Both the position numbers and the translations under genes were made by a program. Below are positions 15,227-25,881 of a stretch of 64,000 nt of DNA, in pieces. The DNA is from Flammula alnicola (lineage: Eukaryota > Basidiomycota > Agaricomycetes > Agaricales > Strophariaceae). Position 1 is the first letter of the stretch. The number at the start of each line of letters is the position of its first letter. The stretch spans positions 89,794 to 153,793 of the forward strand of contig JADNRV010000132.1 of NCBI GenBank assembly GCA_015499995.1. The letters run 5' to 3'. The notes beneath the pieces were generated by a model. The model ran no database searches, was not told where the DNA came from, and was given only the letters and a program-made list of their open reading frames with translations.

Positions 15227-16750
15227 TCAACCACAGATGAGACTCTCGAGGACGAGATTTTCTCGTCCAATTTGGCGCTGAATTATCAAATCCAGTCCCT
15301 CTCTCTTCAGGACGAGGAGGCGAATGAGTTCATAACAAAGCCACATCGGTTGACCGTACGCCTCCACCACCCTGTCTGGCACCCGGCTAACCCACACCTT
15401 GAATGAACTTTCCGGAAGCGATCGACGCCATCGAGCCTGGACCATATCGGCAAATCTGCAACGGAAACCAAAACGGATATCGGGGTAAGATGGGAATGAA
15501 TATGGGACAGCGGCGTAGTCGATCCTGATGCTCTTCAGTTTGGGGCACAGGCAAAATTCTTCCTTCGATGCGTCCCACTCTTGCATAGCGTTCGTGAATA
15601 TCCATCCCAATGTCGGTGGTGTGGACAAGTTCGATTCGGAGTGCACCTGAAGACTTTCCAGCAATGGCAAGAGCCGAAGGCCTTCGACTTTCTGCTCGTC
15701 TGATGAGCCTACGATGTCCAAGGCCAGGTGTTGGATGTTCGATAAGGAATGACATATGAAGGATGTAATAGATGAACTGGACCAATCGCGGTCTGTGCGT
15801 ATCCGAAGTGATTTCAATGCAGGCGCCTTGATGTATTGAAGCAACTCAGTCAATGGAGGGCACTCGGCGTTTAAACGAGGAGGAGGGTAAAGATAGCTCG
15901 TGTCCTTGCCCTTGCCGCCCAGTTCGAGGGTCTGAAGGGCCGAAAGACAGACTGGGGTGTCGGGAGCGTCGTCAGGAAGAAATTCTCGGATTGCAATGAT
16001 TTGCTCAAATTTGCCTTCGACGAGGTTTCCTGCCTCTGACAGTATCGCGAAGAAGGTTTGTACCGAGATTGAGAATCCGAGTTCAAGAGTAGTGAGTTGT
16101 TGAAATGGAATGCAGACATCCGTCAGCGACGGCCATGATGGATCAGGTCGAATATCACTTCGAATGATGACGGTGCGTAAACTCGGGGCTGGCATCCACA
16201 TCCTCGCCATCGGGTTGTTTGCCGTTGGTATCCCCGACAAAACGAGTTTCTCGAGCAACGGTGCCCCTTGGACTGAAGAAGGCTTGTCGTGATGCATCGT
16301 GAGTGATTCCACGGGCACGTCTTCGACGTCGAAATATTGAATAACATAAGCATCAAGCTCGAGATATCTTGCACGGTGAATTTCGTTTAAAAATCGCCAC
16401 AGGAGAACTGCGTTAGACTGAATCGTGGAAAGATTCTTGGCATGAACGCGCATGGTGCACGGCGAACTGGCCGCACGCTCAAGGAAAAGAAGAAGGAGTC
16501 GGTGGCCAGGATAGATCGCCTCGTTGTAATTTCCCTCCATTGCGATGTTGCCCCAGAGTTCAGGGGCGCCGATGGCTATCGTTCTCCAGGTTGAGCATAC
16601 TTGGCTGACACACAGTGTGGGGTAGCCACGGATGCTGCTCCGCCATATAGAGAGATCGCTGCTGGTGGGAATGCTGAAAATAAGGAACCAGACATCGCCT
16701 GGCACGTTGTCAATAACCCAATTACTGGATAACTTCGAATCGGTGGACAT
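15227..16750 (-). CDS. F-box-like protein
   Basis: An intronless frame of 507 aa. The F-box-like motif is at the N-terminus, about residues 12-65: NVPGDVWFLIFSIP, followed by CVSQVCSTWRTIAIGAPELW. That second block is the usual W-R-x-I-A-x-x-x-P-x-L-W signature of agaric F-box proteins. Leucine-rich repeats follow (LEKLVLSGIP, LTTLELGF, LQTLELGG), and the protein ends with a Trp/Arg-rich segment. Unlike its upstream neighbour it has no N-terminal coiled coil. A role as an SCF substrate receptor is inferred from family. It is transcribed divergently from the Pro/Ser-rich gene at 17101 with about 350 bp between starts. Confidence 0.85.
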   Translation of the reverse strand: MSTDSKLSSNWVIDNVPGDVWFLIFSIPTSSDLSIWRSSIRGYPTLCVSQVCSTWRTIAIGAPELWGNIAMEGNYNEAIYPGHRLLLLFLERAASSPCTMRVHAKNLSTIQSNAVLLWRFLNEIHRARYLELDAYVIQYFDVEDVPVESLTMHHDKPSSVQGAPLLEKLVLSGIPTANNPMARMWMPAPSLRTVIIRSDIRPDPSWPSLTDVCIPFQQLTTLELGFSISVQTFFAILSEAGNLVEGKFEQIIAIREFLPDDAPDTPVCLSALQTLELGGKGKDTSYLYPPPRLNAECPPLTELLQYIKAPALKSLRIRTDRDWSSSSITSFICHSLSNIQHLALDIVGSSDEQKVEGLRLLPLLESLQVHSESNLSTPPTLGWIFTNAMQEWDASKEEFCLCPKLKSIRIDYAAVPYSFPSYPDIRFGFRCRFADMVQARWRRSLPESSFKVWVSRVPDRVVEAYGQPMWLCYELIRLLVLKREGLDLIIQRQIGRENLVLESLICG

Positions 16751-17100
16751 CTGCGCAAATCAGCAACTTCCTGGAAATACTTACTGAGAAGACTCGGAGG
16801 GGTCATTGAACTTCGACAACTCACACGGCGGACAAACAAACAAGCTTAAACCAAAGCAGGACAAAGAAGAGCGGAGTACGAAAACGGGCCTTGTGCCGAA
16901 ACTTCAAGGTGGCGGTTTACGATGAGTCGGCCTCGGTTCTCTTTGCGCCCATGGCCACGATTTCCTTGCCTTGAGATATTGTCTCTTTCATCCTGAATCT
17001 CAGGGTAACCGTGGGTTTGGGTAGATAACTCCTCTCAATATCCACCTGTTGACTTGCTCGGGGCTGAAATAATTTATAGGAATCTTGGAACATTTCTACA
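16751..17100. other. divergent promoter region
   Basis: This 350-bp spacer lies between divergent start codons (F-box gene on -, Pro/Ser-rich gene on +). It must hold both promoters. I see no clear TATA box or other known site. Confidence 0.45.
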
Positions 17101-18252
17101 ATGTCGCACTCCATATTACGCTCCCCGCCGAAAAGGCAAGAGAATCCACCATTCGTACCGTCTCCTAGATGGCTCTCGGAATCACCTGCCCGTACAGCAA
17201 GTCAAGGAACGCCCTCAACAAGCATCAATTACGCTGGCCAGCCATTCTCTCCTCCCACACATGCGCCATCGTTCTCTCGAGAGCTAAAGTCCCCAATACC
17301 TCCTCCACCTGCCAATCTCTATCAAGGGAATGCCTCAGCATTCAACGTGGACCCAGGTATACCATTTCTAGCCACTGCTGGACCCACCGATGGGGGATCT
17401 TCGCACACCGGATCCGTTAGAGATGAATCGCCACGCGAGAAGAATTTTGTCGGAGGTTTCGTCACAGGAATCAAAAAGGCTGTGAGGAGATCTCTCCGGG
17501 AGAGTGCAAAGGATCGGCCGGCACAGACGGACATCTACACCCAACCCCCTCAATTTCGGGACTCCGGCTACGGTTCTTCTACTCCCCAACTCGTCGCCCC
17601 ACCTCCAATTCCCCCGGCATCTTTCCCTGGATACTACCAGCGTCCTCCTTCGTCCCATCGTGCCCATGATTCTCCGCGAGCTCCTTCAGAGACGCTCCTG
17701 GGCGACCATGAAGGCGAGAAGGGTGAGAGAGGTGACAACACGGTCGTTGGTCACCAAGAGATCCGTTCTCCCGAAGCAATCATGAGCCCCGTCTCTGCCG
17801 ATCCGGAGTTTGGCTCTGACTACGCGCAAATGGAAGCTCCAACGCCTCCCCCAAGTGACGTCTCTCTCAACACCTACTTGCAACGCGCCCGCAAATTTGT
17901 CCAAGGCGTTTCCAACCTCCCATGGGTCGCCAAAGAGCGCGTAACCGCCGATTACTACCCGGAAAGGACTCGTCGGCGCGACGAACCGAAACATCACCCA
18001 GCGATCGCGTGGCATAGCCAAAACTACAGTCGCACCAACTACCGACTATCCGTCGGCACCCCTGCGCCGGATAGCGACGCCGGCACCTACTCGGAGAACT
18101 CGACTCCCGTAGCGAACCTCCTCATCACACCCCAAAGAGGATCCTACGCTGCCATGAACCTAGACGAAGAATTCGAAAACCCAAACACTCCACTTCCTCC
18201 GCAGCTGGGCGAGTTCACTCCTCGGTCGGAGCGAATGCGCGAGCTTCGATAA
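17101..18252 (+). CDS. Pro/Ser-rich basidiomycete protein of unknown function, frame apparently broken at its 3' end
   Basis: The frame encodes 383 aa with no intron. The N-terminal half is low complexity (Pro, Ser, Gly, Tyr). A short positively charged amphipathic stretch follows (about 118-140, GFVTGIKKAVRRSLRESAKD). A more ordered block lies at about 255-300 (LNTYLQRARKFVQGVSNLPW), which looks like the conserved core. No enzyme or transmembrane segment is visible. The stop at 18250-18252 is unlikely to be the natural end. The next frame (minus one) stays open to 18749 with the same composition, including WEEYPPERGGYVPYEFSEHY. No GT-AG intron bridges the two in phase. Either a one-base indel truncated the protein or the assembly has an error here. 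Confidence 0.7.
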   Translation: MSHSILRSPPKRQENPPFVPSPRWLSESPARTASQGTPSTSINYAGQPFSPPTHAPSFSRELKSPIPPPPANLYQGNASAFNVDPGIPFLATAGPTDGGSSHTGSVRDESPREKNFVGGFVTGIKKAVRRSLRESAKDRPAQTDIYTQPPQFRDSGYGSSTPQLVAPPPIPPASFPGYYQRPPSSHRAHDSPRAPSETLLGDHEGEKGERGDNTVVGHQEIRSPEAIMSPVSADPEFGSDYAQMEAPTPPPSDVSLNTYLQRARKFVQGVSNLPWVAKERVTADYYPERTRRRDEPKHHPAIAWHSQNYSRTNYRLSVGTPAPDSDAGTYSENSTPVANLLITPQRGSYAAMNLDEEFENPNTPLPPQLGEFTPRSERMRELR

Positions 18253-18749
18253 ACGAACCAGGACCTTCTGGGATACCGCCAGCCGCCGACGACCCTGCCG
18301 CGCTATGGGCGGGGGCGACCTCCATGGCGAACCATCCTCCTATGGGAATGTGGCAACAAGAACAATACCGCCAGCCCACGTACACCTCTCCGCGTACCCC
18401 CGCCCAGCGCCGCCGCGGGACCTCACAGCCCGCCGCGTACACGCCCCCTACTCCAACTCGTCCCTCATCCCAGGCGGGAGGGCGCACAAACCGCCCCCAT
18501 AGCGGTGCCCGAACCCCAGCGCGCGCCGGGTCTGCCCGTGCATCGCCGTCCCAGGCCCCTTATCTGGCAACGGCCAATGCAGGTGGTGGTTGGGAAGAAT
18601 ACCCACCGGAGAGGGGCGGGTACGTGCCGTATGAGTTCTCGGAGCATTATTATGGGGATAAGTACGGGCCTGGGATACACCCCGCGCGCCCGCCGCTGGC
18701 GCCTGTTGCGTCGAGTGCGCCGTCGCCTGCATCGCCTAGGGTGGGTTAG
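18253..18749 (+). pseudogene. frameshifted continuation of the 17101 gene
   Basis: Read in the frame one base back from the upstream gene, this segment encodes about 165 residues rich in Pro, Gln, Thr, Arg and Tyr and ends with TAG at 18747-18749. Its composition matches the upstream protein, and it has no start signal or promoter space of its own. It is best explained as the original C-terminus of that gene. It could also be translated from the internal ATG at 18324, but that is less likely. Confidence 0.55.
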
Positions 18750-19122
18750 TTTGGTGTCGATTGTTGTACACTAGTATCTGGATCTGCGCCTGTGCTCGTA
18801 TAACGCTATGTGTATCATAAACTTAGACACCTCAAGCTCGGCGCTCGTCAGCCAGCTTTCTTTCTTGGTTCTTGCATTTCTGTATATTAGCTCGTCGAAA
18901 TTGTATGACTCTGTCGCCTTTTGCAGGATCGTGATGGATAAACGTAAACTCAGATATGGCTTGCAGTATGTGTTAGAACGAGAGCTTCAGGAATAATTTT
19001 TATAATTCAATCGTTAGACATGTAAAGAAAAAGGGAAATGCAGGTCAACCAGTGATTGTGTATAGAAATGATTATAAATACAGCAAGAGTCAAGACGAGA
19101 AATTGATTGATGATTCCTCCTT
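18750..19122. other. spacer between convergent genes
   Basis: This 373-bp gap lies between the end of the Pro/Ser-rich gene (+) and the stop of the AA9 gene (-). It holds both 3' ends. No gene is seen. Confidence 0.5.
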
Positions 19123-20182
19123 CTAATAGTGTACGTTTCCCTGGAATGTCATGCGGCGCATGATCCTGCTAGCCTGGTGCGGACGGCGAGCGTTGAGATG
19201 TGTGGCTTGAGTAGCAGCTGGCATCATTCCGCTGCACGGGCCTGCCATGGTGCTGGTAGTCGCCGTGCCATTTCCCGCCGTGCTGTTCACTGCCGTGCCA
19301 TTCACCGTCCCGTTCACCGCTGTGCCATTGACAAGAGTGGCAATAGCAGGTCCCGGGAAAACATACTTCGCCGAGGGGTTGAACACGTTGGGGTCGAAGA
19401 TCCCAGGGTCGGCGTCCTTGTAGGCCCCAGGGATACTGACGAGATCGCTGGCTTTGGGTACGCCAGTCTGGTTGCCGCCGACGCGGAGCTGGGCGCATGA
19501 GGGGTAGAATTCGGCGCCGCCAAGGGAGGTGGCGAGGTGCAAGGCGATGATCTCGTGGCGGATGAGGTAGTTTCCTGCGGCGAGGGTGGGTGGGATTTGG
19601 GCAGAGGCTTTACCCCCGGTCACTGATTAAATGATTAAATGTAAGTAAAGCATAAGGAGGATATACAGAAGGTCGCGAGCGGTTACTTACTGAGATCCTG
19701 CTGGGCCCAAATTGCGCTGTTAGCTTTCCTGCCAATTTGCTGAATTTTGAACCATTTAGCGTTGGTGATGTTAAACTTATCGCAGGTCGCGTTCGCGCCA
19801 CAGGACGCCATGTAAGTGAGCATCGGTCCGGTGTTGTGGGGCCACTAAACAATTAACAGGTTAAGAACGGATGAATGAACAGAAAAATAAAACGTACATT
19901 GCCCAAATCCCCACCTTTCCAATCAAAGGTAACATTGTCGCTAGGGTTTGCATCCGCCACAAGAGAACCTGCAGACGAGTTGGGTCCGCAAGTGAGGGCG
20001 GGGTTGTTGGCACCTTTGTTAGGGAAGGAGGTGCTGATTTGGCGGATGACGCTGGGGGCTTTCTTTCCGTTAGGAATGTTTCCCGAAAAGGGCTTCCCAT
20101 TGATCGTCATGGTGCCCACGAAGCCGTGTGCAGAGACACAGGCGACAGTCAGGAGAGGGAGGAAAACGGAGATGACTTTCAT
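19123..20182 (-). CDS. AA9 lytic polysaccharide monooxygenase
   Basis: A secreted copper enzyme that oxidatively cleaves cellulose or related glucans. Three exons (20182-19898, 19844-19691, 19622-19123) join to 312 aa. An 18-residue signal peptide ends exactly before His19 (VSA|HGFVG), the N-terminal histidine of the copper-binding histidine brace. The second brace histidine is probably His98 (WPHNTGPM), and the axial tyrosine is Tyr186 in GAEFYPSCAQL. The usual Gln-x-Tyr of AA9 reads Glu-x-Tyr here. After the catalytic domain comes a run of NGT/NST sequons (about eight N-glycosylation sites) and a basic tail. There is no CBM1. It is transcribed divergently from the GH28 gene, which suggests joint use in plant cell-wall attack. 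Confidence 0.93.
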
Positions 20183-21139
20183 GGTTGTTGGTTGGGATGT
20201 TAGGGTGGTTATGTGGAATATGAAGGAGAGGATGGGCAAATAGTTTAGATCGCTCAGCGATTTGGACTGGATAGCAGTTATCAAAGATACAGAGAGTGAA
20301 ACACGCAGACGAGTGGAGGGCTGATGAAAAATTACCGCTAAAATCTTCCAGCTTTATAGTCGAGGGTCGGGGCCACCGCCAGTGGCCCATGGTCAAAGAT
20401 ACGTTCTGTTTGATTGCACCGCCTATTGGATTCGAAACCCTTTTCGGATTTGGAAAAACAAGTGCCACTCGTCTTCGTCAATTGGAGTTGCCTTTTCCGG
20501 ATGTGGGACCCAGCACCAAGAACGGCATGTTTCATTGTCCGCTTCGCCGCTTATTTGGCGACGCATGAGATTCTTCCGGATGGCTTTTTAAGACCCGTGT
20601 AGTGGTCATTGCATAGCTCAAGAGCTCGACACGTTCGCGCCCCGAGTCCAAAGGGAAAGCTTGAAGTTGCTTTGCGACGAGAAATTAAAGCTCTGCCGGG
20701 AATTGGCAGGGCATTTACGTTTCTGAGGGATGACTAGACGGATTCGTCGTACATCGTCATCTATACTTGTAGAAGCTGAGTGTCGCCCTTGGAAAATGCA
20801 TTGGGCGAATCTTGGGTGAATCATGAAGGGACTTTACAAGGAATTTGTGAGTTACGTAAGGGATCAGATTCTCAGAAGCGGTTGACAGAAATATCGCACC
20901 GGACGGGCCGACGCCACCCACCTTCGCGTGACGGAACGGCGCGTTGGTGCACGCGATTTTCTTTCTTACCGACGTCCATCATGACCCCGACTTACTGCAT
21001 GCCCTTCTGTCACATGTGCTGGAAGCATGGACAGTACTTTTTTGCTGTCATGAAGAGAGTTCTATGATGAGAAGCCGGAATCTTCTTAAATAACTTGACC
21101 CCAAGAATTGCTTGCCACCGTGTCTTCATCATCTCGCCC
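20183..21139. promoter_or_regulatory. shared divergent promoter of AA9 and GH28 genes
   Basis: These 957 bp separate the start codons of two divergent plant-cell-wall genes, so the spacer must hold both promoters. The AA9 leader is pyrimidine/adenine-rich with repeated CCAAC-like runs just before the ATG, as in many fungal genes. I could not assign a specific regulator site. Co-regulation is inference from layout. Confidence 0.5.
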
Positions 21140-23515
21140 ATGGCATCGTTCTACACAACTTTCGGTTTCTTTTTTGCAAGCTTACAGCTTGTGAATGCAT
21201 GGAGCACATTTACGGTACCACACATATCTGGACAAGATGATACTCCGGCATTGCTCGCTGCTCTCCCAAGCTTCGCGTCAAATTCGACCATTTTGTTCAA
21301 AGAGGGTGTCACGTATAACATCTTTACGCCTATCAAGTTTCCAGCATTGAACAACGTCGAGGTTCGCATTGAAGGAAATTTGACTTATCCGACGGATATT
21401 CCAACCATACAAGGTACGTGGCGAGTCATTTTAAAAAACCAACACGAATTTAATTCTGGTCTTCCATCGTGTCCAGCAATTGTTGGTTCTTCGGTAGGTC
21501 CTCGAGCGACAATTTCGACACCTGACCGCTTATATTATCCCATAAAAGTCGTTTCCAGGAGCTTGGTAACCCCCATTCTTTTAGTCTTTGAGCTTCCTCT
21601 GAGCTAGGTCTAGGTTTTCATTCACCGGTGGGACCAACGTCACTTTGCGAGGCTCATTAAACCCGAAATGGGGCTGGGTCGACGGTCATGGACAAGCGGT
21701 GATAATTCTTTGGCTGCTTGGCATGAAATAAAAACTCATTTTCCTTTATCAGTGGTGGGATGCACAGCAGCAAGTTAACCGTCCGCATGGCTGGGCTTTT
21801 AGCAAAATCACCAACGGTGTGATTCGCGATATGAAACTTTGGAAAGTGAGTTTCAATAACGCATTCAAGTTTGCATGTTCTCTTCCTTTATCTAATATTG
21901 CGTCTTCTTAGCCTATTGGATGGAATTTCGCAACCAGTGGCTCGACCAATCTTCATGCGTTCAATAATAAAATTGTGGCCGTGTCAGACACAGGGGTAGG
22001 TTCTCCGTCCAATTTGTTATCATTCCGTTGTGCTTATAAGGTTATCAGTCGTTCCCGTTCAACACGTAAGTGCACACGCTGAGGTTTTCAGTGCCCCATT
22101 TCACGATTCTCACTATCCGAAACTTCTTCGTTGAACCCTACGTTTCAGTGATGGTAAATTTAGGCCCACTCTTTTCTCACGAATCGTTCTGACCAGTGGT
22201 CCAGGATTTTCTGCTGGCGGGACGAACATGCTCTTTGAGGACAACCATATTCAAAACGGCGATGATTGCTTGACCGTCGGCAGTGGAGCAAAGAATATCC
22301 AGTTCAGGTGTGTCTATTGCGCTGTCCTTTCATCCCCCATGAGTATTTAACTAGATCGTAGGAACACTTATTGTGAAGGCGGTCATGGCTTATCTATCGG
22401 CTCTCTCGGAAAGGGTGGCGCGATAGCTGATGTTCAAGATGTCCTGTGAGTCCGTCGAATTGTTAAACTTGATTGAAAAGCTGAGCTTCGTGATTCCATA
22501 TGACCAGGATCGAAAATGTCGTAATGGTGCGTCTGCGATGTGCTCGAACGATCTTCCTTCTGTCTGATTGTCAGCTGGTCAGAATAACACCCTCTACGGA
22601 GCGAGGTTTAAAAGCTGGACGGGCGGAAATGGCCTTGCGCGAAAGTATGCTCGCCACCAGAACGACGTGCTCTGTCTCTGACTGCCAGTTCATTCGCAGC
22701 ATTACGTGGAGGAATATCGCCTTCCATGATGTTCCATTCCCTGTAAGTTCGACAGACATTTTTCACTTAGTTTTCCTCTAACAGAGCGATCAGATCTACA
22801 TCACTCAAAAGTACGGATTACTTCAATGAAATTTTTCCATGTCGCTTAACTGATACTTGCTGTCATCTTTCTCCAGCTACTGGGATCAAGGAGTAAGTGT
22901 AATCACAGTCCTTTCTCATATGACACCTCATATACTTTCTTTCAGATTGGACCTCGACCGAATACGTCGAGCATAAACAACACCCATATTCAAGACTTGT
23001 TATTCCAAAACTTTGTCGGGGTAGTTAAGGAGTACGTGTCAAGTTTACGTTAAATGTCGCCGCGTTGAGCATTTTATTGTAGTGTTCCTTATGTCGAGGG
23101 ATCGTGCGTCAGCGACCCTTGCTGGTGAGTATACTTACTACGTACAACATCTAACTTACCGGTGCTTACGGTTCTTGTTGAAGGTACTTCGTACCTGGCG
23201 CGACGGGGAAAGAAGTTGCTATATTCGATCTTTATCCTAACACCGGTGCGTCTGAAATATCTTTCTGTCTTTATAATTACTACCTGCTGAGCATATTATC
23301 CAGCTGTCAACGTTGTCGCTAAAGACATATTCGCCACGACGCAGAGCCATTCTCCTGTGGCTGTTATGTGTAATTCCACGACGGTACGCTGTGATATCCT
23401 CTACGTTCCTTTAAGTCTAGAAGTCTCAGATTGCGCACAACGTTTTTAGATCTCGACTGACGTAGGATTCAAGTGCTGGGATGGGCCATTCATTCGCACG
23501 AAAGCGGGCTTCTGA
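21140..23515 (+). CDS. GH28 polygalacturonase-family glycosidase, probably exo-acting
   Basis: A secreted pectin-degrading glycosidase. Twenty exons join in frame to 421 aa: 21140-21413, 21477-21497, 21559-21565, 21614-21698, 21753-21845, 21912-21995, 22049-22065, 22149-22153, 22205-22307, 22362-22445, 22508-22526, 22583-22644, 22700-22742, 22794-22810, 22877-22892, 22946-23031, 23083-23124, 23184-23245, 23304-23383, 23450-23515. A signal peptide (about 1-20) ends near VNA. All GH28 catalytic blocks are present: NTDG (about 193-196), GDDC (about 214-217), GGHG (about 236-239) and the R-x-K equivalent RFK (about 272-274). Several N-glycosylation sites occur. Two coding exons are only 7 and 5 nt. 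The exo-mode assignment rests on overall resemblance and is less certain than the family. Confidence 0.93.
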
Positions 23516-24050
23516 TTGTTTCTCCATTGTTACAAATTGAGTTGTCTATTGTAACAGATCTTTCGAGGCGTATATAAGTCGCTTGCTAGGGTTGTCAATG
23601 AGAACTCGGAGTACTTAGTCAGTGCTAACGACCTTTTAAACGACAAGTCGCGGAAGCATAGAAAGAACAGTTTTTTTTAAACTTTATATTCTCTTTTCGA
23701 TGAGTTACATGAGGTAAGGGACGGCCATTTTTACGTGGGCCGAGGCATAGATTTGGCGAGTACCACACTGTTCCACAAACAATATGGACGCTATAGTACA
23801 TAGTAGGCAAGGGTCTACGGAAGGTTTCCGAGAGCCCTATTACCTGCAATTCGAAATTTTACTGAGAGATGAATGGGGAATATAATGAAAGCAATCTAAT
23901 CAGCGAATACCATCATTTGAAGTTCCACTAACTTGCTGCACCACCCGGGTGTTGTGTGGATATCGAACGAAAATGACTAAATTTCATTCAGCAGGTGAGA
24001 AAAAAGGATGTGATGCTTCAAAGATGGCGCCATACTGACCATGAGTGGTT
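23516..24050. other. spacer between convergent genes
   Basis: This 535-bp gap lies between the GH28 stop and the stop of the next F-box gene. It should hold both 3' untranslated regions. No gene is recognised. Confidence 0.5.
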
Positions 24051-25523
24051 TTAAGACTTTTGTTCAAAGTGGAATGCTTCCGACAACGCAAGCAGGTTAG
24101 CGCCGTCGGTCCGCATGATTTTGATGTCGATCCCCTCATCGATAAAGTGGCGAATTTGAACGATGGTGTCTTTATCGATGTAGTCATACGACCCATAGTC
24201 GGTATCGTACATGAGCTCCAGGCTAAGACAAGACAATGGTCGACGGTGTGGATTTTGAATTTCGTCCATGGACCCGCACAGCTTCGGAATAAGGCTCCGA
24301 GGGAAGGTTGCGAGTTGAACTCGTTGAGAAAAAGAGATTCTGGTTAGAAGAGGGAGAAAACATTTTTCGTTTTGCGTATGGTCACTTTGAGACATGTGTG
24401 AAGTCTTTGCAAAGTGTTGGAAGAAGTCTTCCAATTGGTCAATTTGATTGAGCCTGAGATTTAAGCTTCTAAGCGCAGGCATCAGCTGACACAGACGAAT
24501 GAGATCGCCTTTACGGATTGTTTTGCCGGAAAGATAGAAAGTTTTCAGGGAACAGGACGAGCGTGTTATACATGATGTGATGCCCTCGATTGGCGGAGTA
24601 TAACCATAATTGCATCCAAACTCGACCAAGGAAGGTAGTGCCACTTTGTTGAGCAAATGGTCTGCGGTTACGCGGTCAGTCTGCAGGTGGAGAGTTTGAA
24701 GAAGAGGGTGAATAATGCGATTTTCGGATATCAGATGATCGCCATTCCCAGCACTAACAGAGAACAACTTGCAATGTATCATCTGTGGGGTACTTTGAAG
24801 AAGTTCCAAGCATTCGTCGATCGAGAGGTTGCTGGCCTGCATGTCAGTGATGGCGCTCCATTCGATAACGACTGATTCGAGCGGAAGTCGTGAAATTTCT
24901 ATCTTTCTTGGCGTCGGCTTAGGGCCAGCCAACCTGAACCAATCTGAATATGTGGGCCCATAAGGATGTAGTTTGAGCGTTTTGAGTTGGGGGGCACCTC
25001 GAGAGTCGCCGGTGAACATGGATAGCCACGTGGAAGAGCCGCGATATTTCAGGTGCGCCCACCGGGTAGAATGTCGGTTGATGAGCTTGATCAAACGGCG
25101 AATGATGATAGGGGAGCCATAGTCGTCGGGGTCAAGGTAAAGGTTAAGTAACAAAGGAAGTTGGCCGGATCGACCTATCCATTCCCGCGCTAACTGAATC
25201 AGTGAGCGATGGCTTCTGGGAGTCAGGCGAAGAGGGACAGACGTCCAGAGTTGAGGCGTTGTGAGAGCAATCTCTCGCCACTTTTGACATACAGATGACA
25301 GGATTAAGGGAGCAGATATTGCGGTGCTGGTTTCGTGTTCAAGGTCTTTGTCGACCAGTTCTTCAGGAATACAGTGCAGGAAAATCTCGGATGAAATTTC
25401 TGGAGGAAGTAGTTGAGTAAGGAGGTCATGATGGAGGTTTGTCCGGGGTTTCAGTATCTGACGCTCCCCCTGAATCTCCGAGTCGGCGGGCCGGGTCTCC
25501 TTCACTTTGGCGGTCTGGTCCAT
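24051..25523 (-). CDS. F-box protein with LRR-like C-terminal region
   Basis: An intronless frame of 490 aa. The F-box-like region is at about residues 33-100 (LLPPEISSEIFLHCIP, later SSVCQKWREIALTTPQLW). Irregular leucine-rich segments fill the rest. A block around 215-245 (VVIEWSAITDMQASNLSIDE followed by CLELLQSTP) has a clear counterpart in the F-box gene at 28666-30324, so these two are close paralogs. An SCF substrate-receptor role is a family inference. No substrate is known. Confidence 0.85.
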   Translation of the reverse strand: MDQTAKVKETRPADSEIQGERQILKPRTNLHHDLLTQLLPPEISSEIFLHCIPEELVDKDLEHETSTAISAPLILSSVCQKWREIALTTPQLWTSVPLRLTPRSHRSLIQLAREWIGRSGQLPLLLNLYLDPDDYGSPIIIRRLIKLINRHSTRWAHLKYRGSSTWLSMFTGDSRGAPQLKTLKLHPYGPTYSDWFRLAGPKPTPRKIEISRLPLESVVIEWSAITDMQASNLSIDECLELLQSTPQMIHCKLFSVSAGNGDHLISENRIIHPLLQTLHLQTDRVTADHLLNKVALPSLVEFGCNYGYTPPIEGITSCITRSSCSLKTFYLSGKTIRKGDLIRLCQLMPALRSLNLRLNQIDQLEDFFQHFAKTSHMSQSDHTQNEKCFLPLLTRISFSQRVQLATFPRSLIPKLCGSMDEIQNPHRRPLSCLSLELMYDTDYGSYDYIDKDTIVQIRHFIDEGIDIKIMRTDGANLLALSEAFHFEQKS

Positions 25524-25881
25524 CTGGATATCGAGTTCTACCCACTTTCTGTAAGGGTCGCAATTAAAATTTTTGCACGGAGAATAGGTGTCTTAGGCTG
25601 CACCTAACAGAAGTTACTAACCTGGTAGCAAGTTATGGCTATTGAATAAACTTAGAGAGCGCGATGTTCAGAATTGATGAGTCGCAGTGTCACGACTTAC
25701 CTCGGTTCGTCACAGTTCGTCACACAGAATGTTACGCTGGCGTGACACCATTATAGTGACACCGTGATTATAATGTCATTGTCAAAGCATCTCAGCCTTC
25801 AACCACGTACTATTAGGACCAGTCACCATAGCCCTTAAACCTATCAACCCAAAATTCGAACTTATTCGAAATGGAAGCGCC
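25524..25881. promoter_or_regulatory. divergent promoter region
   Basis: This 358-bp spacer lies between the divergent starts of the F-box gene (-) and the RWD-domain gene (+). A cluster of GTGAC/GTCAC words (about 25690-25770) is visible, including short inverted copies. I cannot tie it to a known regulator. Confidence 0.4.

Noticed and set aside
18215..18262. A short intron to explain the frame change in the Pro/Ser-rich gene
   Set aside because: Available GT-AG pairs are too short or out of phase with the downstream frame.
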